In this document: positions 1 to 7,970 of the stretch, one piece after another
How positions within the stretch are numbered: the first letter of the stretch is position 1
Layout: each line of letters opens with the position of its first letter
Origin: JBBRLG01 sp038231495
Lineage (GTDB): Bacteria; Planctomycetota; Planctomycetia; Gemmatales; Gemmataceae
Assembly: GCA_038231495.1 (NCBI GenBank)
Contig: JBBRLG010000236.1
Span: 1-10,723 of the forward strand
Length of the DNA: 10,723 nt
Direction: 5' to 3'
Program-made: the position numbers and the translations under genes
Notes under the pieces: model-generated
What the model was told of the DNA's origin: nothing
The model's input: only the letters and a program-made list of their open reading frames with translations
The model's database searches: none

Positions 1-109
1 CCCAAACAATCAACCCGCCCGCTTCTCGCCGGCCCCCTTTGGGGTGGGGGGACTCCTCCCCGCGCCTTTACGGTCGCGGCTCTGACAAACGCATTTAGTC
101 GCGCGGGAA
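1..109. other. Intergenic region downstream of kinase B with GC-rich hairpins
   Basis: No gene is visible here. Two foldback structures lie just beyond the kinase B stop codon. One is CCGCG (60-64) pairing with CGCGG (75-79) around a 10-base loop. The other is CCCC (34-37) pairing with GGGG (41-44) around TTT, followed by another G-rich run (46-51). Neither is followed by a clear T tract on the minus strand, so a rho-independent terminator for the cluster is possible but not demonstrated. The minus-strand sequence around 65-86 resembles a motif I associate with dispersed repeats in planctomycete genomes; this is from memory and unverified. Confidence 0.3.
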
Positions 110-3100
110 CTACCAATCGAGTCGCAGCGCCGCCAATTCTTTGCGAATCCAGGTCAGGTTCCAGACTTTCACGACGCCATTCACGTTCCCGGACACCAGA
201 GTGCCGCCGTCCGGGCTGAACACCAGGCCGGTTATCGTATTGTCGTCCGCTTCCCATTTCGCCAACGTCTTGCTAGTGGTCGCGTCCAGCAGTTTGATGA
301 TTCCGGTCGCGTTGACACCCTGAACGGCAAAGCCGATCAAGCGGCCGTCTGGGCTGACTGCCCCCGCTCCCTGTGCGAAATTCCCGTCCCGAGCGGACCA
401 GCCCTTTAATTCATTGCCCGTAGTCGTCTCGTGGAATGTCAGGTTATCCACCGGCTCCACAGTCGGATGCAGCCAGATGAACTGCGAACCATCGGGAAGG
501 AAGGCAAGTTGCTCGCCTTGAGCTACGTACCACGTCACCCGCAACGGTTTGGCCCCGAAGAATTGGTTGTGCGAGGATTCAACCCCTTTTTGTAGTAGCT
601 TTTTTTGTGGCTTGCCTGTCGCAGGATCCCAGACCGTCAATCCCTCCGTGCTGAGTGTCAAGGCCCGTCGGCCGTCCGGCGCGAACCGCAGGAGCGTGAA
701 CTTCTCGGTGTAATCTTCGGCGTTCCACACCGCCACCCGCTCGGCCCGCTCGCGGTCCCACAACTCCAACGACCAGCGGCGCGTCGGCGGGGCATTGGGG
801 TTGGGCTGTTCGTCCGGATAATCGAGGAAGAACAGGCAGAGCAGCCGCGTCCCGTCCGGCGACAGCGCGGCATGGCACATCCGCGGCACCGGCATGTTGC
901 CCGACTTCCGCAGTGACTCGTCGGTGAAGCCGGGATGCCGGAAGGGGACCGCAGGCTGGCCTCCTTCGAGCGATCGCAAAGTGAACACAACATCGTCCTC
1001 GCGCCATGTCTTTGGTTCCAGCAGCCACATATCCGCTCCAGCCGCCAGCAACAGGGTAGGTACTTCGCCCACAACGACGGCCGGCGGAGTAACACGTGCT
1101 TTTAGCGTGGTGCGCGTCGGGCCAAGCTGGACGTCAAAGAGCGTAGACCCAGCGATCAATTGGGTACCGTCGCGCACAAACCGGATAGGATAAGTCCCGA
1201 ACGCTCGGCAGGCGTACGCAGGCGTCGGATAAATCACTTCGCTGAAATGGAGGTTCGTTTGGCGGAAAGGCTTGGGAGCATCAATGCCAGCCATCAAAGT
1301 TCCATGGGTGAGGAGCCAGCGGCCATCCCGACTCCAGGCGGAGTTGGAGATGTAGGCGCCGTCGACCATGCCGGCCGGTTCGCCGTTTTCCACATCGTAC
1401 AATACCAGGCCGAAAGTTTTGTTGAGGCGGCCGGAGAAAGCAAGCAACGAACCGTCGGGGCTAAACCCCGCATGGTTGTACAGAAAGGTCCAGTTGTTGC
1501 CTATGCCGTTTGGCAGGATGGACAAGTATCGCCCCTGTTCCCAGTCGTAAACCTTGATGTACTTGCCGGTTTCGCGGTCAGCGAATGCCATGCGCCGGCC
1601 ATCCGCTGAAACGCGGACGAAAGGATAACCGAGGGCCACCCCTTTCAATTCATGGATGACTTTGTTTGCGGTGGCATCCCACAATGACAAGTCCTTGTTC
1701 ACGGCCAAATTCCACGGATCGCCTGATGTCAAGACTGCCCACTTGCCATCCTCGCTATCGCCCAGAAACGTCAGCCCCAACGGTAGGTTGGGGAATTCGT
1801 TCTTCGGTCCGCTTTTGCCCGTTGGGTTCGGCCCCTCGCGCAGGAGTTCGCCGGTAGGCACGGCCCGCTCTTGGATCAGCGTCGGCGTATAGAGAGTAAC
1901 GTTTTTGCCATCAGCGCTGACGCGCAACGGCCGCTCGGTATCCAAGGCAAACATGTTGTCATCGCTAACGGGGAACTGGCTCACGGGCTCCAGGCCGGCC
2001 AGCGCGATCGTTTGAATGGCCTCTTGACGCAGAGCGAGGGTGTGCTGCCAGGAATAAGTGCGCCGGAGGTCCACAAGCGCGGCCCGGCGGTTACCGCTCT
2101 TGCGATCCGCCTCAATGGTGTGGATGGCGGACTCCTGGTAGTTGGCCCCGCCGAGCCAAACCATTCCGATCACCAGCGACAAAATTACCACCATCGCCAG
2201 TAGCCCGGCCGCGGAGGTCAGTGCCGGCCACGGGTGACGCCGGCACCAGCGCCACAGCCGCACGGGCAAACGGGCTCGCCGCGCCAGGATCGATTCGCCG
2301 CGCAGCCAGCGCTCCAACTCGTCGGCCAGCGCTTCCGCTGAGGCGTAGCGCTGGGCGGGAGCTTTGGCAAGGCATTTCAGCACTATCGTTTCCAAATCGC
2401 GGTCGATGGTCTTGTCGATGGCGCGCGGCCGCGTCGGCTCCTTGTCCATGACTTGCAGCAACGTATCGAGCGGCGTCGCCCCGCGGAACGGCGGCCGGGC
2501 CGTCAGTAGTTCGTAAAGGATCGCGCCGAGGCTGTAAACGTCCACCGCTGTCGTCAGTCCCTTCTTGGCGGCGGCCTGTTCCGGCGCCATGTAGCTGGGC
2601 GTGCCGACAATCGCGCCGGATTGGGTGATGCCACTGTCACCGGTCACGCGCTTCGCCAGGCCGAAGTCGGTGACGTGCGGCTCGCCGGCCTTGTCGAGCA
2701 GGATGTTGGCCGGCTTGAGGTCCCGGTGCAGGATGCCGCGTTGATGGGCATAGTGCACGGCCCGCGCAACCTTGGCGACCAACTGCACGGCTGCCTTGCG
2801 CTGCCAGCGTACATGCTCGCTTGCGCCGCTCAGGCAACCACCGTCGATCAGCTTCATGGAGAAGTAGTGCCGGCCGGCATTTTCACCTACTTCGTAAATG
2901 GGAACGATGTTGGCGTGGTCGAGGTTTGCGGCCGCCTCCGCCTCGTGTTTGAAGCGCTGCACGTCCACCGCCGTGGCAAGCTGACCTGCGAGGATCATCT
3001 TCAGCGCTACGACGCGATTGAGACTGACTTGTCGCGCTTTGAATACGACGCCCATGCCGCCGCGCGCGATCTCTTCGAGGATTTCGTAGTCGCCGAAATA

Positions 3101-3370
3101 GCGCAGGCTCTCGCCAACGACCGGCCCGGTTGCCGCGCCGTCCAAACCGAGCGTCGCCGCCTCCGCTGGCAGTGGCACGACTGGCCCGGCAAGTTTGGCG
3201 AACTCCGCGCGGTTGGCGAAGAAGGCCGCTAGTTCGTCAGCCAAGTCGGGATGTTGGGCGAGCAGTTTCGTACGATTGGGAACCTGTCCGACCTCAACCG
3301 CTTGCAAGTAGTCCGCGAGGATCGCTTCCAAGCGCTGTTGACGTTCATCTGATTCGCGCGCTGTAGCCAT
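110..3370 (-). CDS. Transmembrane serine/threonine protein kinase with WD40-like propeller (kinase B)
   Basis: A 1086-residue protein kinase predicted to phosphorylate Ser/Thr on cytoplasmic targets in response to a signal sensed by its C-terminal part. Residues about 10-62 form the N-terminal helical module with 'HPDLADEL' that commonly precedes planctomycete kinases. The kinase domain spans about 95-355: glycine loop ARGGMG (102-106 region), VALK lysine K124, helix-C glutamate E143, HRD at 215-217, DFG at 235-237 and APE at 262-264. All catalytic elements are present, so it should be active. A basic stretch (RLWRWCRR) precedes one transmembrane helix at about 383-405, which would put the kinase inside and the rest outside the cytoplasm. 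Residues about 460-1086 hold irregular WD40-like repeats ('SPDG', 'LWD', 'VWN') and end in a WIRKELAAL.LDW tail. The start is supported by GGGAGGG six bases upstream. It lies 57 bases after the nucleotidyltransferase gene and is the last gene of the cluster. It is a paralogue of kinase A. Its target and signal are unknown. Confidence 0.93.
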   Translation of the reverse strand: MATARESDERQQRLEAILADYLQAVEVGQVPNRTKLLAQHPDLADELAAFFANRAEFAKLAGPVVPLPAEAATLGLDGAATGPVVGESLRYFGDYEILEEIARGGMGVVFKARQVSLNRVVALKMILAGQLATAVDVQRFKHEAEAAANLDHANIVPIYEVGENAGRHYFSMKLIDGGCLSGASEHVRWQRKAAVQLVAKVARAVHYAHQRGILHRDLKPANILLDKAGEPHVTDFGLAKRVTGDSGITQSGAIVGTPSYMAPEQAAAKKGLTTAVDVYSLGAILYELLTARPPFRGATPLDTLLQVMDKEPTRPRAIDKTIDRDLETIVLKCLAKAPAQRYASAEALADELERWLRGESILARRARLPVRLWRWCRRHPWPALTSAAGLLAMVVILSLVIGMVWLGGANYQESAIHTIEADRKSGNRRAALVDLRRTYSWQHTLALRQEAIQTIALAGLEPVSQFPVSDDNMFALDTERPLRVSADGKNVTLYTPTLIQERAVPTGELLREGPNPTGKSGPKNEFPNLPLGLTFLGDSEDGKWAVLTSGDPWNLAVNKDLSLWDATANKVIHELKGVALGYPFVRVSADGRRMAFADRETGKYIKVYDWEQGRYLSILPNGIGNNWTFLYNHAGFSPDGSLLAFSGRLNKTFGLVLYDVENGEPAGMVDGAYISNSAWSRDGRWLLTHGTLMAGIDAPKPFRQTNLHFSEVIYPTPAYACRAFGTYPIRFVRDGTQLIAGSTLFDVQLGPTRTTLKARVTPPAVVVGEVPTLLLAAGADMWLLEPKTWREDDVVFTLRSLEGGQPAVPFRHPGFTDESLRKSGNMPVPRMCHAALSPDGTRLLCLFFLDYPDEQPNPNAPPTRRWSLELWDRERAERVAVWNAEDYTEKFTLLRFAPDGRRALTLSTEGLTVWDPATGKPQKKLLQKGVESSHNQFFGAKPLRVTWYVAQGEQLAFLPDGSQFIWLHPTVEPVDNLTFHETTTGNELKGWSARDGNFAQGAGAVSPDGRLIGFAVQGVNATGIIKLLDATTSKTLAKWEADDNTITGLVFSPDGGTLVSGNVNGVVKVWNLTWIRKELAALRLDW

Positions 3371-3376
3371 GTCATT

Positions 3377-3383
3377 CCCTCCC
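3377..3383 (-). promoter_or_regulatory. Ribosome binding site of kinase B
   Basis: The minus strand reads GGGAGGG, then six bases, then the ATG at 3370. This fixes the chosen start. An out-of-frame ATG lies inside the spacer (AATGAC) and is too close to the Shine-Dalgarno to compete well. Confidence 0.7.
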
Positions 3384-3427
3384 GCGTGCTTTCATCGTTA
3401 CCAAACCGTCGGCGGGGAAGCGAACCA

Positions 3428-4018
3428 TCACCCGTGCGGGTCGTCGAGCAACCGCTGCAACCGCTCGCCGAGCGGGGGCGGGAAACGGGCCGGCCACGTC
3501 GCGTCGATCTGCCCGACGCCGATCAGGTCCAGTAAGTGAACCTGGTCTTTTCGACGGTTCGCAATCAACTTCATGCGGACAAGAGCCTCGAGCGACGCCA
3601 CCTGGAATTCGGCCGCGCGTTCCGTGTCATTGAGATCCGGCAACGCGTGCTCGTCGGCCGGCCGGACTTTTTCGCCGGCGAAAAGGATGTGCACGCCGCC
3701 GCTCGGCTTGCCTTGGGGGCCGTCGATGAACATGTCGATGTCGAGAAGTTGGCAATAAACGAACCCCGCGGTTTCAAGCGCGGTTCGGGCTGCGGCAAGG
3801 TCGCCGCGACGGAGCAGGAGATCGACGTCGCGCGTATTGCGAACGGCCTCCTCATCAACGCGCCCAACCCACTCGGCGACCGCGTTGCCACCGACGACGG
3901 CGTACGGCACGCCGGCGTCGGCAAGCGCTTTGGTCGCCCTCCGTAAACGCTCTTTGACCTTTTCCGCTGCCATAAGCGCCCTTTCCCAGCCCATTGGTGT
4001 TATCGCTGCGTCTGCCAT
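3428..4018 (-). CDS. Nucleotidyltransferase-fold protein, function unknown
   Basis: A 196-residue soluble protein with signatures of the minimal nucleotidyltransferase fold. There is a 'VVGGNAVAEW' GG motif (residues 41-50) and a 'TRDVDLLL' strand (62-69) carrying the paired aspartates D64 and D66 expected to bind metal. A C-terminal helix with a 'KLIANRRKDQVHLLDL' pattern (150-165) follows, as in DUF6036/AbiEii-like proteins. Such proteins transfer nucleotides to protein or RNA, or have lost activity; the substrate here is not predictable. The position where many relatives have a third acidic residue reads 'VHILFAGEKV' (109-118), with histidine instead of aspartate, so catalysis is uncertain. 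The start is supported by AAGGAG eight bases upstream of the ATG. It sits 62 bases after kinase A and 57 before kinase B, so it is probably co-transcribed with both. No partner HEPN or toxin gene is adjacent, which argues against a classical toxin-antitoxin pair. Confidence 0.82.
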   Translation of the reverse strand: MADAAITPMGWERALMAAEKVKERLRRATKALADAGVPYAVVGGNAVAEWVGRVDEEAVRNTRDVDLLLRRGDLAAARTALETAGFVYCQLLDIDMFIDGPQGKPSGGVHILFAGEKVRPADEHALPDLNDTERAAEFQVASLEALVRMKLIANRRKDQVHLLDLIGVGQIDATWPARFPPPLGERLQRLLDDPHG

Positions 4019-4026
4019 GATATTTG

Positions 4027-4032
4027 CTCCTT
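4027..4032 (-). promoter_or_regulatory. Ribosome binding site of the nucleotidyltransferase gene
   Basis: The minus strand reads AAGGAG followed by eight bases and the ATG at 4018, a canonical Shine-Dalgarno that decides this start. Confidence 0.7.
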
Positions 4033-4080
4033 TTTTGCTGTTACCATCTTAGCCGAGAGGGCTTCCTGTTGCGACCGACG

Positions 4081-7000
4081 TTACCAATCCAGTCCTAAAG
4101 CCGCCAGTTCTTTGCGAATCCAGGGTAGGTTCCAGAGTTCCACCACACCCCCATACCCGGAAACAAGCGTCTTGCCGTCCGGACTGAACGCCAGCAACCC
4201 CGTCCAGGAATGCTCAGACTCCCACTCGGCCAGCTTATTGCCGGTTGCCGTATCGTAGAGAACAACGCAGCCGCCGTTACCACGGGACCGCATCCCGCCG
4301 ACGGCTATCCACCGGCCGTCCGGGTGCATCGCGACCGCGCCGGGGTCGAACAAGTCAGGGCGTTTCCAGCTTCGGAGTTTCTTCCCCGTCGCCGTCTCGT
4401 GCAAGGTCAGCATCCCCTCTGTTTCGTAATCGGTGGAATGCAGCCAGGCGAACTGGTTGCCGTCGGCGCGGAACGCGAGCTTTTGGCCATATTCCTCGTA
4501 CCACTTCAACTGCATGGGCTTACCGGGCGCTTGTTTCGTCTTGAGGTAGGTTTTCTCCTTGCCAGGCAGTGTTCGTTCCACCTTCCCCGTCGCAACGTCC
4601 CAGATCGTCAGACCGTCCGCGCCAAGGGTCAGCACGCGCTTGCCATCCGGTGTGAACTCCATCGAGCTGAATTCTTCTTCGTAGCGGCCTGGGTTCCACA
4701 CGGCGAGGCGCTCGGCCCGGTCTCGGTCCCACAGTTCAAGGGACCAACGCGGCGTCATTTCGGGTTGACCCGGATAATCGAGATAGAACAAGCCGAGCAA
4801 GCGCGTTCCGTCAGGGTTCACGGCGGCCTTGCACAGGCGCGGCACGGGGTCTCTGCCGTCGATTTGTAACGCCGGGTCGGTGAAACCGGGATGCTTGAAT
4901 TCGATGGACCTCTGCCGAGGCGTGAGTTGCCGCACGGTCAATACCTCGTCGTTGTCTCTCCAGTTGTGCGGCTCCACGGACCACGTTTCCGTGTCGGTGA
5001 CAACGAGCAAATCGCCTTGCGGCACGCTGACGGGCTGTGGTTTCCAGGTCGTCCGTTTTTCGCCCGGCGTCACTTCCCCAAGCGTGTTGTTGACCGCCAT
5101 CAAGCTGCCGTCCCGGTGGAAGCGAATGCGGCTTGCGAAGTCAGTCGGGTTGACACGGTAAATCGGCGTTGCATATATGACTTCGCTGAAATGCACATAG
5201 GCGCCGCCCCCGGTAAACGAGGCCGGACCGACGCCTGGAATACCGCCGCCCGCCGTGATGAGCCAACGACCGTCCCGACTCCAGACCGAGCCGTTGATCC
5301 CATACTGGCCCACCATGCCGGCCAGATGGCTGTACTCCACTTCATACAGCACCAGCCCCAGACCCCCAGCCGGCCCCCCATTGAAGGCGAGCAACGAGCC
5401 GTCTGGGCTGAATCCGGCCTGGTTTTTCAGGGTTTTCGTTCCGGTGCTGCGCCAACCGATGGGCAGGATCGACAAATAGCGCCCGCGCGCCCAGTCGTAG
5501 ACTTTGACGGTTTGTCCCGTGTCGCAATCGACGTAGGCCATGCGCCGGCCGTCTGCCGACAGGCACACGTAGTCCGGATACGGCAGCGTGATGTTTTTCA
5601 ATTCCTCGACCTGTTTGCCCGCGGTTGCGTCCCAGAGGACGAGCCGCTTGTCGGCGCCGTCGGCCTTCGTCGGCGCAACGACTGCCCACTTCCCATCCTC
5701 CGAACTTCCGAGAAGGGTGAGGCCGTCGGGCACCTGAAAGGCAATTGACTGCTTTGCTTCTTTGTCGCCCGCGGCCGGTTCCTCGGACAACAACTCCCCG
5801 GAAGGAACGGCCCGCACTTGAATCCGCTGGGGTGTGGCAATGCGGACGGTCTTGCCGTCGGGGCTGAGGCGCAGGTCTATTGAGTCGAAGTTGGAATCGA
5901 ACCCGGCGTATTCACAAGGGAATTGGCACACCGGTTCGACGCCGGCCATTGCGATCGTTTGTATGGCTTCCTGGCGCAATTCAAAGCCGAATGGCCACGA
6001 GAGGGCTTGCTTGAAGCCGCTCAGGGCGAACCTGCGGTCGCCGGCTTTTCGATGCAACTGGATGTTGTTGATAGTGCCTTGCTGGGCGACCGCCATGCCG
6101 ACCACAACTAATGCAACCAGGAGGGCTATCGCGGCCAACATGCCCAGGAGTGCCACGGTCGAGGGCAGCGCCACAAGCGGGTTGCGCCGGCACCAGCGCC
6201 ACAGCCGCACCGGCAACCGGACGCGCCGCGCCAGGATCGATTCACCGCGCTGCCACCGCTCCAGTTCCTCCGCCAACGATTCTGCCGAGGCATAGCGCTG
6301 GGCGGGGTCTTTGGCCAGACACTTCAGCACAATCGTTTCCAAATCGCGGTCGATGGTCTTGTCGATTGTGCGGGGCCGGGTCGGCTCCTTTTCCATGACT
6401 TGCAGCAACGTGTCGAGCGGCGTCGGACCACGGAACGGCGGCCGGCCCGTCGCCAGTTCGTACAGGATCGCGCCGAGGCTATAGACGTCCACTGCCGTCG
6501 TCAGCCCCTTCTTCGCGGCGGCCTGTTCCGGTGCCATGTAACTCGGCGTGCCGACGATCGCGCCGGTTTGTGTCATGCCGCTGTCAGCGGTGACCTTCTT
6601 CGCCAAACCGAAGTCGGTAACGTGCGGCTCGCTGGCCGTGTCGAGCAGGATGTTAGCCGGCTTCAGGTCGCGGTGGAGGATGCCGCGCTGGTGAGCGTAG
6701 TGGACGGCCCGCGCCACCTTGGCCATTAGCAGAACGGCCTTCTTCCGGTCCTTCCGCAATATCTCGATGCAACCGGCCAGGCTGCCGCCGTCGATCAGCT
6801 TCATCGAGAAATAGTTGCTGCCGCCGTGTTCGTTCACCTCGTAGATGGGCACGATGTGGCGGTGATCGAGGTTCGCCGCCGCTTCCGCCTCCTGTTTGAA
6901 GCGCTGCACGTCCACCACCGTCGCCAGCTGACCGGCGAGGATCATCTTCAGCGCCACGACGCGATTGAGACTGACTTGTCGCGCTTTGAACACGACGCCC

Positions 7001-7335
7001 ATGCCGCCGCGCGCGATCTCTTCGAGGATTTCGTAGTCGCCGAAGTAGCGCAGGCTTTCGCCGATGCTCGGAACGCCATTCGCCGAGCCATCCGCGCCAA
7101 GGGTCGCACCTTCCGCAGCCGGCAGCGCCACGGGGTTGGCCACGGGTCGCGCCAGGTTGGCGAACTCCTCACGATTGGCGAAGAACGAGGCGAGTTCGTC
7201 GGCCAAGTCGGGGTGCCGAGCGAGGATTTCCCTGCGGTCGGGTGCTTGCCCCGCTTCAACGGCTTGCAAGTAAGTGGCCAGGACCTCTTCCAGCCGCTGT
7301 TCCAGGTCGGACGGGGTTGGATCTGTGTTGTTCAT
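4081..7335 (-). CDS. Transmembrane serine/threonine protein kinase with WD40-like propeller (kinase A)
   Basis: A 1084-residue paralogue of kinase B with the same layout. The N-terminal 'HPDLADEL' helical module is at about 12-63. The kinase domain is at about 101-365: glycine loop RGGMG (109-113), K130 in VALK, E149, HRD 221-223, DFG 241-243 and APE 268-270. A basic stop-transfer segment and one hydrophobic helix lie at about 388-412, followed by a large WD40-like C-terminal region (about 465-1084) that ends in WIRKELAAL.LDW. At least nine blade-like 'DG....(V/L)..D/E.ATGK' units are visible, enough for one full propeller and perhaps two. All catalytic residues are present. The ATG overlaps the stop codon of the sigma-factor gene (ATGA, 7332-7335) and there is no good Shine-Dalgarno, so translation is probably coupled to the sigma factor. 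ECF sigma factors next to such kinases are a known planctomycete arrangement, so the kinase is inferred to control that sigma factor. Confidence 0.94.
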   Translation of the reverse strand: MNNTDPTPSDLEQRLEEVLATYLQAVEAGQAPDRREILARHPDLADELASFFANREEFANLARPVANPVALPAAEGATLGADGSANGVPSIGESLRYFGDYEILEEIARGGMGVVFKARQVSLNRVVALKMILAGQLATVVDVQRFKQEAEAAANLDHRHIVPIYEVNEHGGSNYFSMKLIDGGSLAGCIEILRKDRKKAVLLMAKVARAVHYAHQRGILHRDLKPANILLDTASEPHVTDFGLAKKVTADSGMTQTGAIVGTPSYMAPEQAAAKKGLTTAVDVYSLGAILYELATGRPPFRGPTPLDTLLQVMEKEPTRPRTIDKTIDRDLETIVLKCLAKDPAQRYASAESLAEELERWQRGESILARRVRLPVRLWRWCRRNPLVALPSTVALLGMLAAIALLVALVVVGMAVAQQGTINNIQLHRKAGDRRFALSGFKQALSWPFGFELRQEAIQTIAMAGVEPVCQFPCEYAGFDSNFDSIDLRLSPDGKTVRIATPQRIQVRAVPSGELLSEEPAAGDKEAKQSIAFQVPDGLTLLGSSEDGKWAVVAPTKADGADKRLVLWDATAGKQVEELKNITLPYPDYVCLSADGRRMAYVDCDTGQTVKVYDWARGRYLSILPIGWRSTGTKTLKNQAGFSPDGSLLAFNGGPAGGLGLVLYEVEYSHLAGMVGQYGINGSVWSRDGRWLITAGGGIPGVGPASFTGGGAYVHFSEVIYATPIYRVNPTDFASRIRFHRDGSLMAVNNTLGEVTPGEKRTTWKPQPVSVPQGDLLVVTDTETWSVEPHNWRDNDEVLTVRQLTPRQRSIEFKHPGFTDPALQIDGRDPVPRLCKAAVNPDGTRLLGLFYLDYPGQPEMTPRWSLELWDRDRAERLAVWNPGRYEEEFSSMEFTPDGKRVLTLGADGLTIWDVATGKVERTLPGKEKTYLKTKQAPGKPMQLKWYEEYGQKLAFRADGNQFAWLHSTDYETEGMLTLHETATGKKLRSWKRPDLFDPGAVAMHPDGRWIAVGGMRSRGNGGCVVLYDTATGNKLAEWESEHSWTGLLAFSPDGKTLVSGYGGVVELWNLPWIRKELAALGLDW

Positions 7336-7904
7336 GATTTATCCAGCGTCCCAAGGATTTTCTTCAATTGTTGCAGACCGCGATGAATCAAGCCCGCGAC
7401 GGCTCCGGGCGTGCGATTCAGGCGTTCCGCGATCTGGGCCAAAGTCCAGCCGTGCCAGTGCTGCAATACCAGGCTCTCGCGCGTATCCGGCGGCAACTGC
7501 TCCAGTGCGTCGGCCAGTCGTAACGCGGTCTCTTTGCGTTCGGCCTGCTCACTCGGCGACGACTGTTCCGCGATCAACCACGCTTCCAGCCGCGCCGACG
7601 ACGCGTCGAGGCCGGCATGGATTGCTTGTTCGCGGTGGGCGTCCCGGCCTTCGGTGCGGAGTTTTCGGACCTCATCGGTCAGGTTGTTCGCGAGCAGCCG
7701 CCGCAACCACGCCGCCTGTTGTGCCTCGTTCCAGCCCGTGATGCGTTCCCGCGCGAGGTGCGCTTCCAGCAAGGTCTGCTGGACGACGCCGGACAGATCG
7801 AGTTTGCCTTGCAGCCGCGGGTCGATCTGGACGCGCGACAGTAAGGTCAGGTACGCGCGGAACTTTTCCAGGCTTTGCGCGTGGCCAGCCGCCGAGTCGG
7901 TCAT
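7332..7904 (-). CDS. ECF-type RNA polymerase sigma factor, kinase-associated planctomycete group
   Basis: A 190-residue sigma factor that would direct RNA polymerase to a dedicated set of promoters. Region sigma-2 lies at about residues 15-85 and contains the 'VVQQTLLEAH' helix (40-49) typical of planctomycete ECF factors. Region sigma-4 lies at about 126-185, with 'LPPDTRESLVLQHW' (137-150) leading into the DNA-binding helix-turn-helix 'TLAQIAERLNRTPGAVAGLI' (154-173). No zinc-binding anti-sigma gene is nearby. Instead the gene overlaps kinase A by four bases, which suggests control by the kinase, as proposed for the ECF groups linked to Ser/Thr kinases. The start at 7904 is chosen over an in-frame ATG at 7991 because AGGAG lies seven bases upstream. 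The longer version would also begin inside an inverted repeat and add a non-homologous tail. Confidence 0.92.
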   Translation of the reverse strand: MTDSAAGHAQSLEKFRAYLTLLSRVQIDPRLQGKLDLSGVVQQTLLEAHLARERITGWNEAQQAAWLRRLLANNLTDEVRKLRTEGRDAHREQAIHAGLDASSARLEAWLIAEQSSPSEQAERKETALRLADALEQLPPDTRESLVLQHWHGWTLAQIAERLNRTPGAVAGLIHRGLQQLKKILGTLDKS

Positions 7905-7911
7905 TGCCCCT

Positions 7912-7916
7912 CTCCT
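7912..7916 (-). promoter_or_regulatory. Ribosome binding site of the sigma-factor gene
   Basis: The minus strand reads AGGAG, seven bases, then the ATG at 7904. This decides between this start and the upstream in-frame ATG at 7991. The 75-base leader between it and the hairpin element (7905-7979) must hold the promoter if the cluster is transcribed independently. I could not assign convincing -35 and -10 boxes. Confidence 0.7.
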
Positions 7917-7970
7917 GATAGAAGCGTGACGATGGCCTTCATTCTGCGCTGGAATCGCGGATTTGCTAAA

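Noticed and set aside
2621..3232. Plus-strand open frame of 203 codons opposite the kinase B N-lobe
   Set aside because: It is the antisense shadow of the conserved kinase domain; a matching antisense frame appears opposite kinase A for the same reason.
3428..4018. Toxin-antitoxin pair based on the nucleotidyltransferase
   Set aside because: No adjacent HEPN or other small partner gene. Both neighbours are large kinases.
4891..5748. Plus-strand open frame of 285 codons opposite the kinase A propeller
   Set aside because: Antisense shadow in GC-rich coding DNA. It has no recognisable domain, and the minus strand codes a clear propeller.
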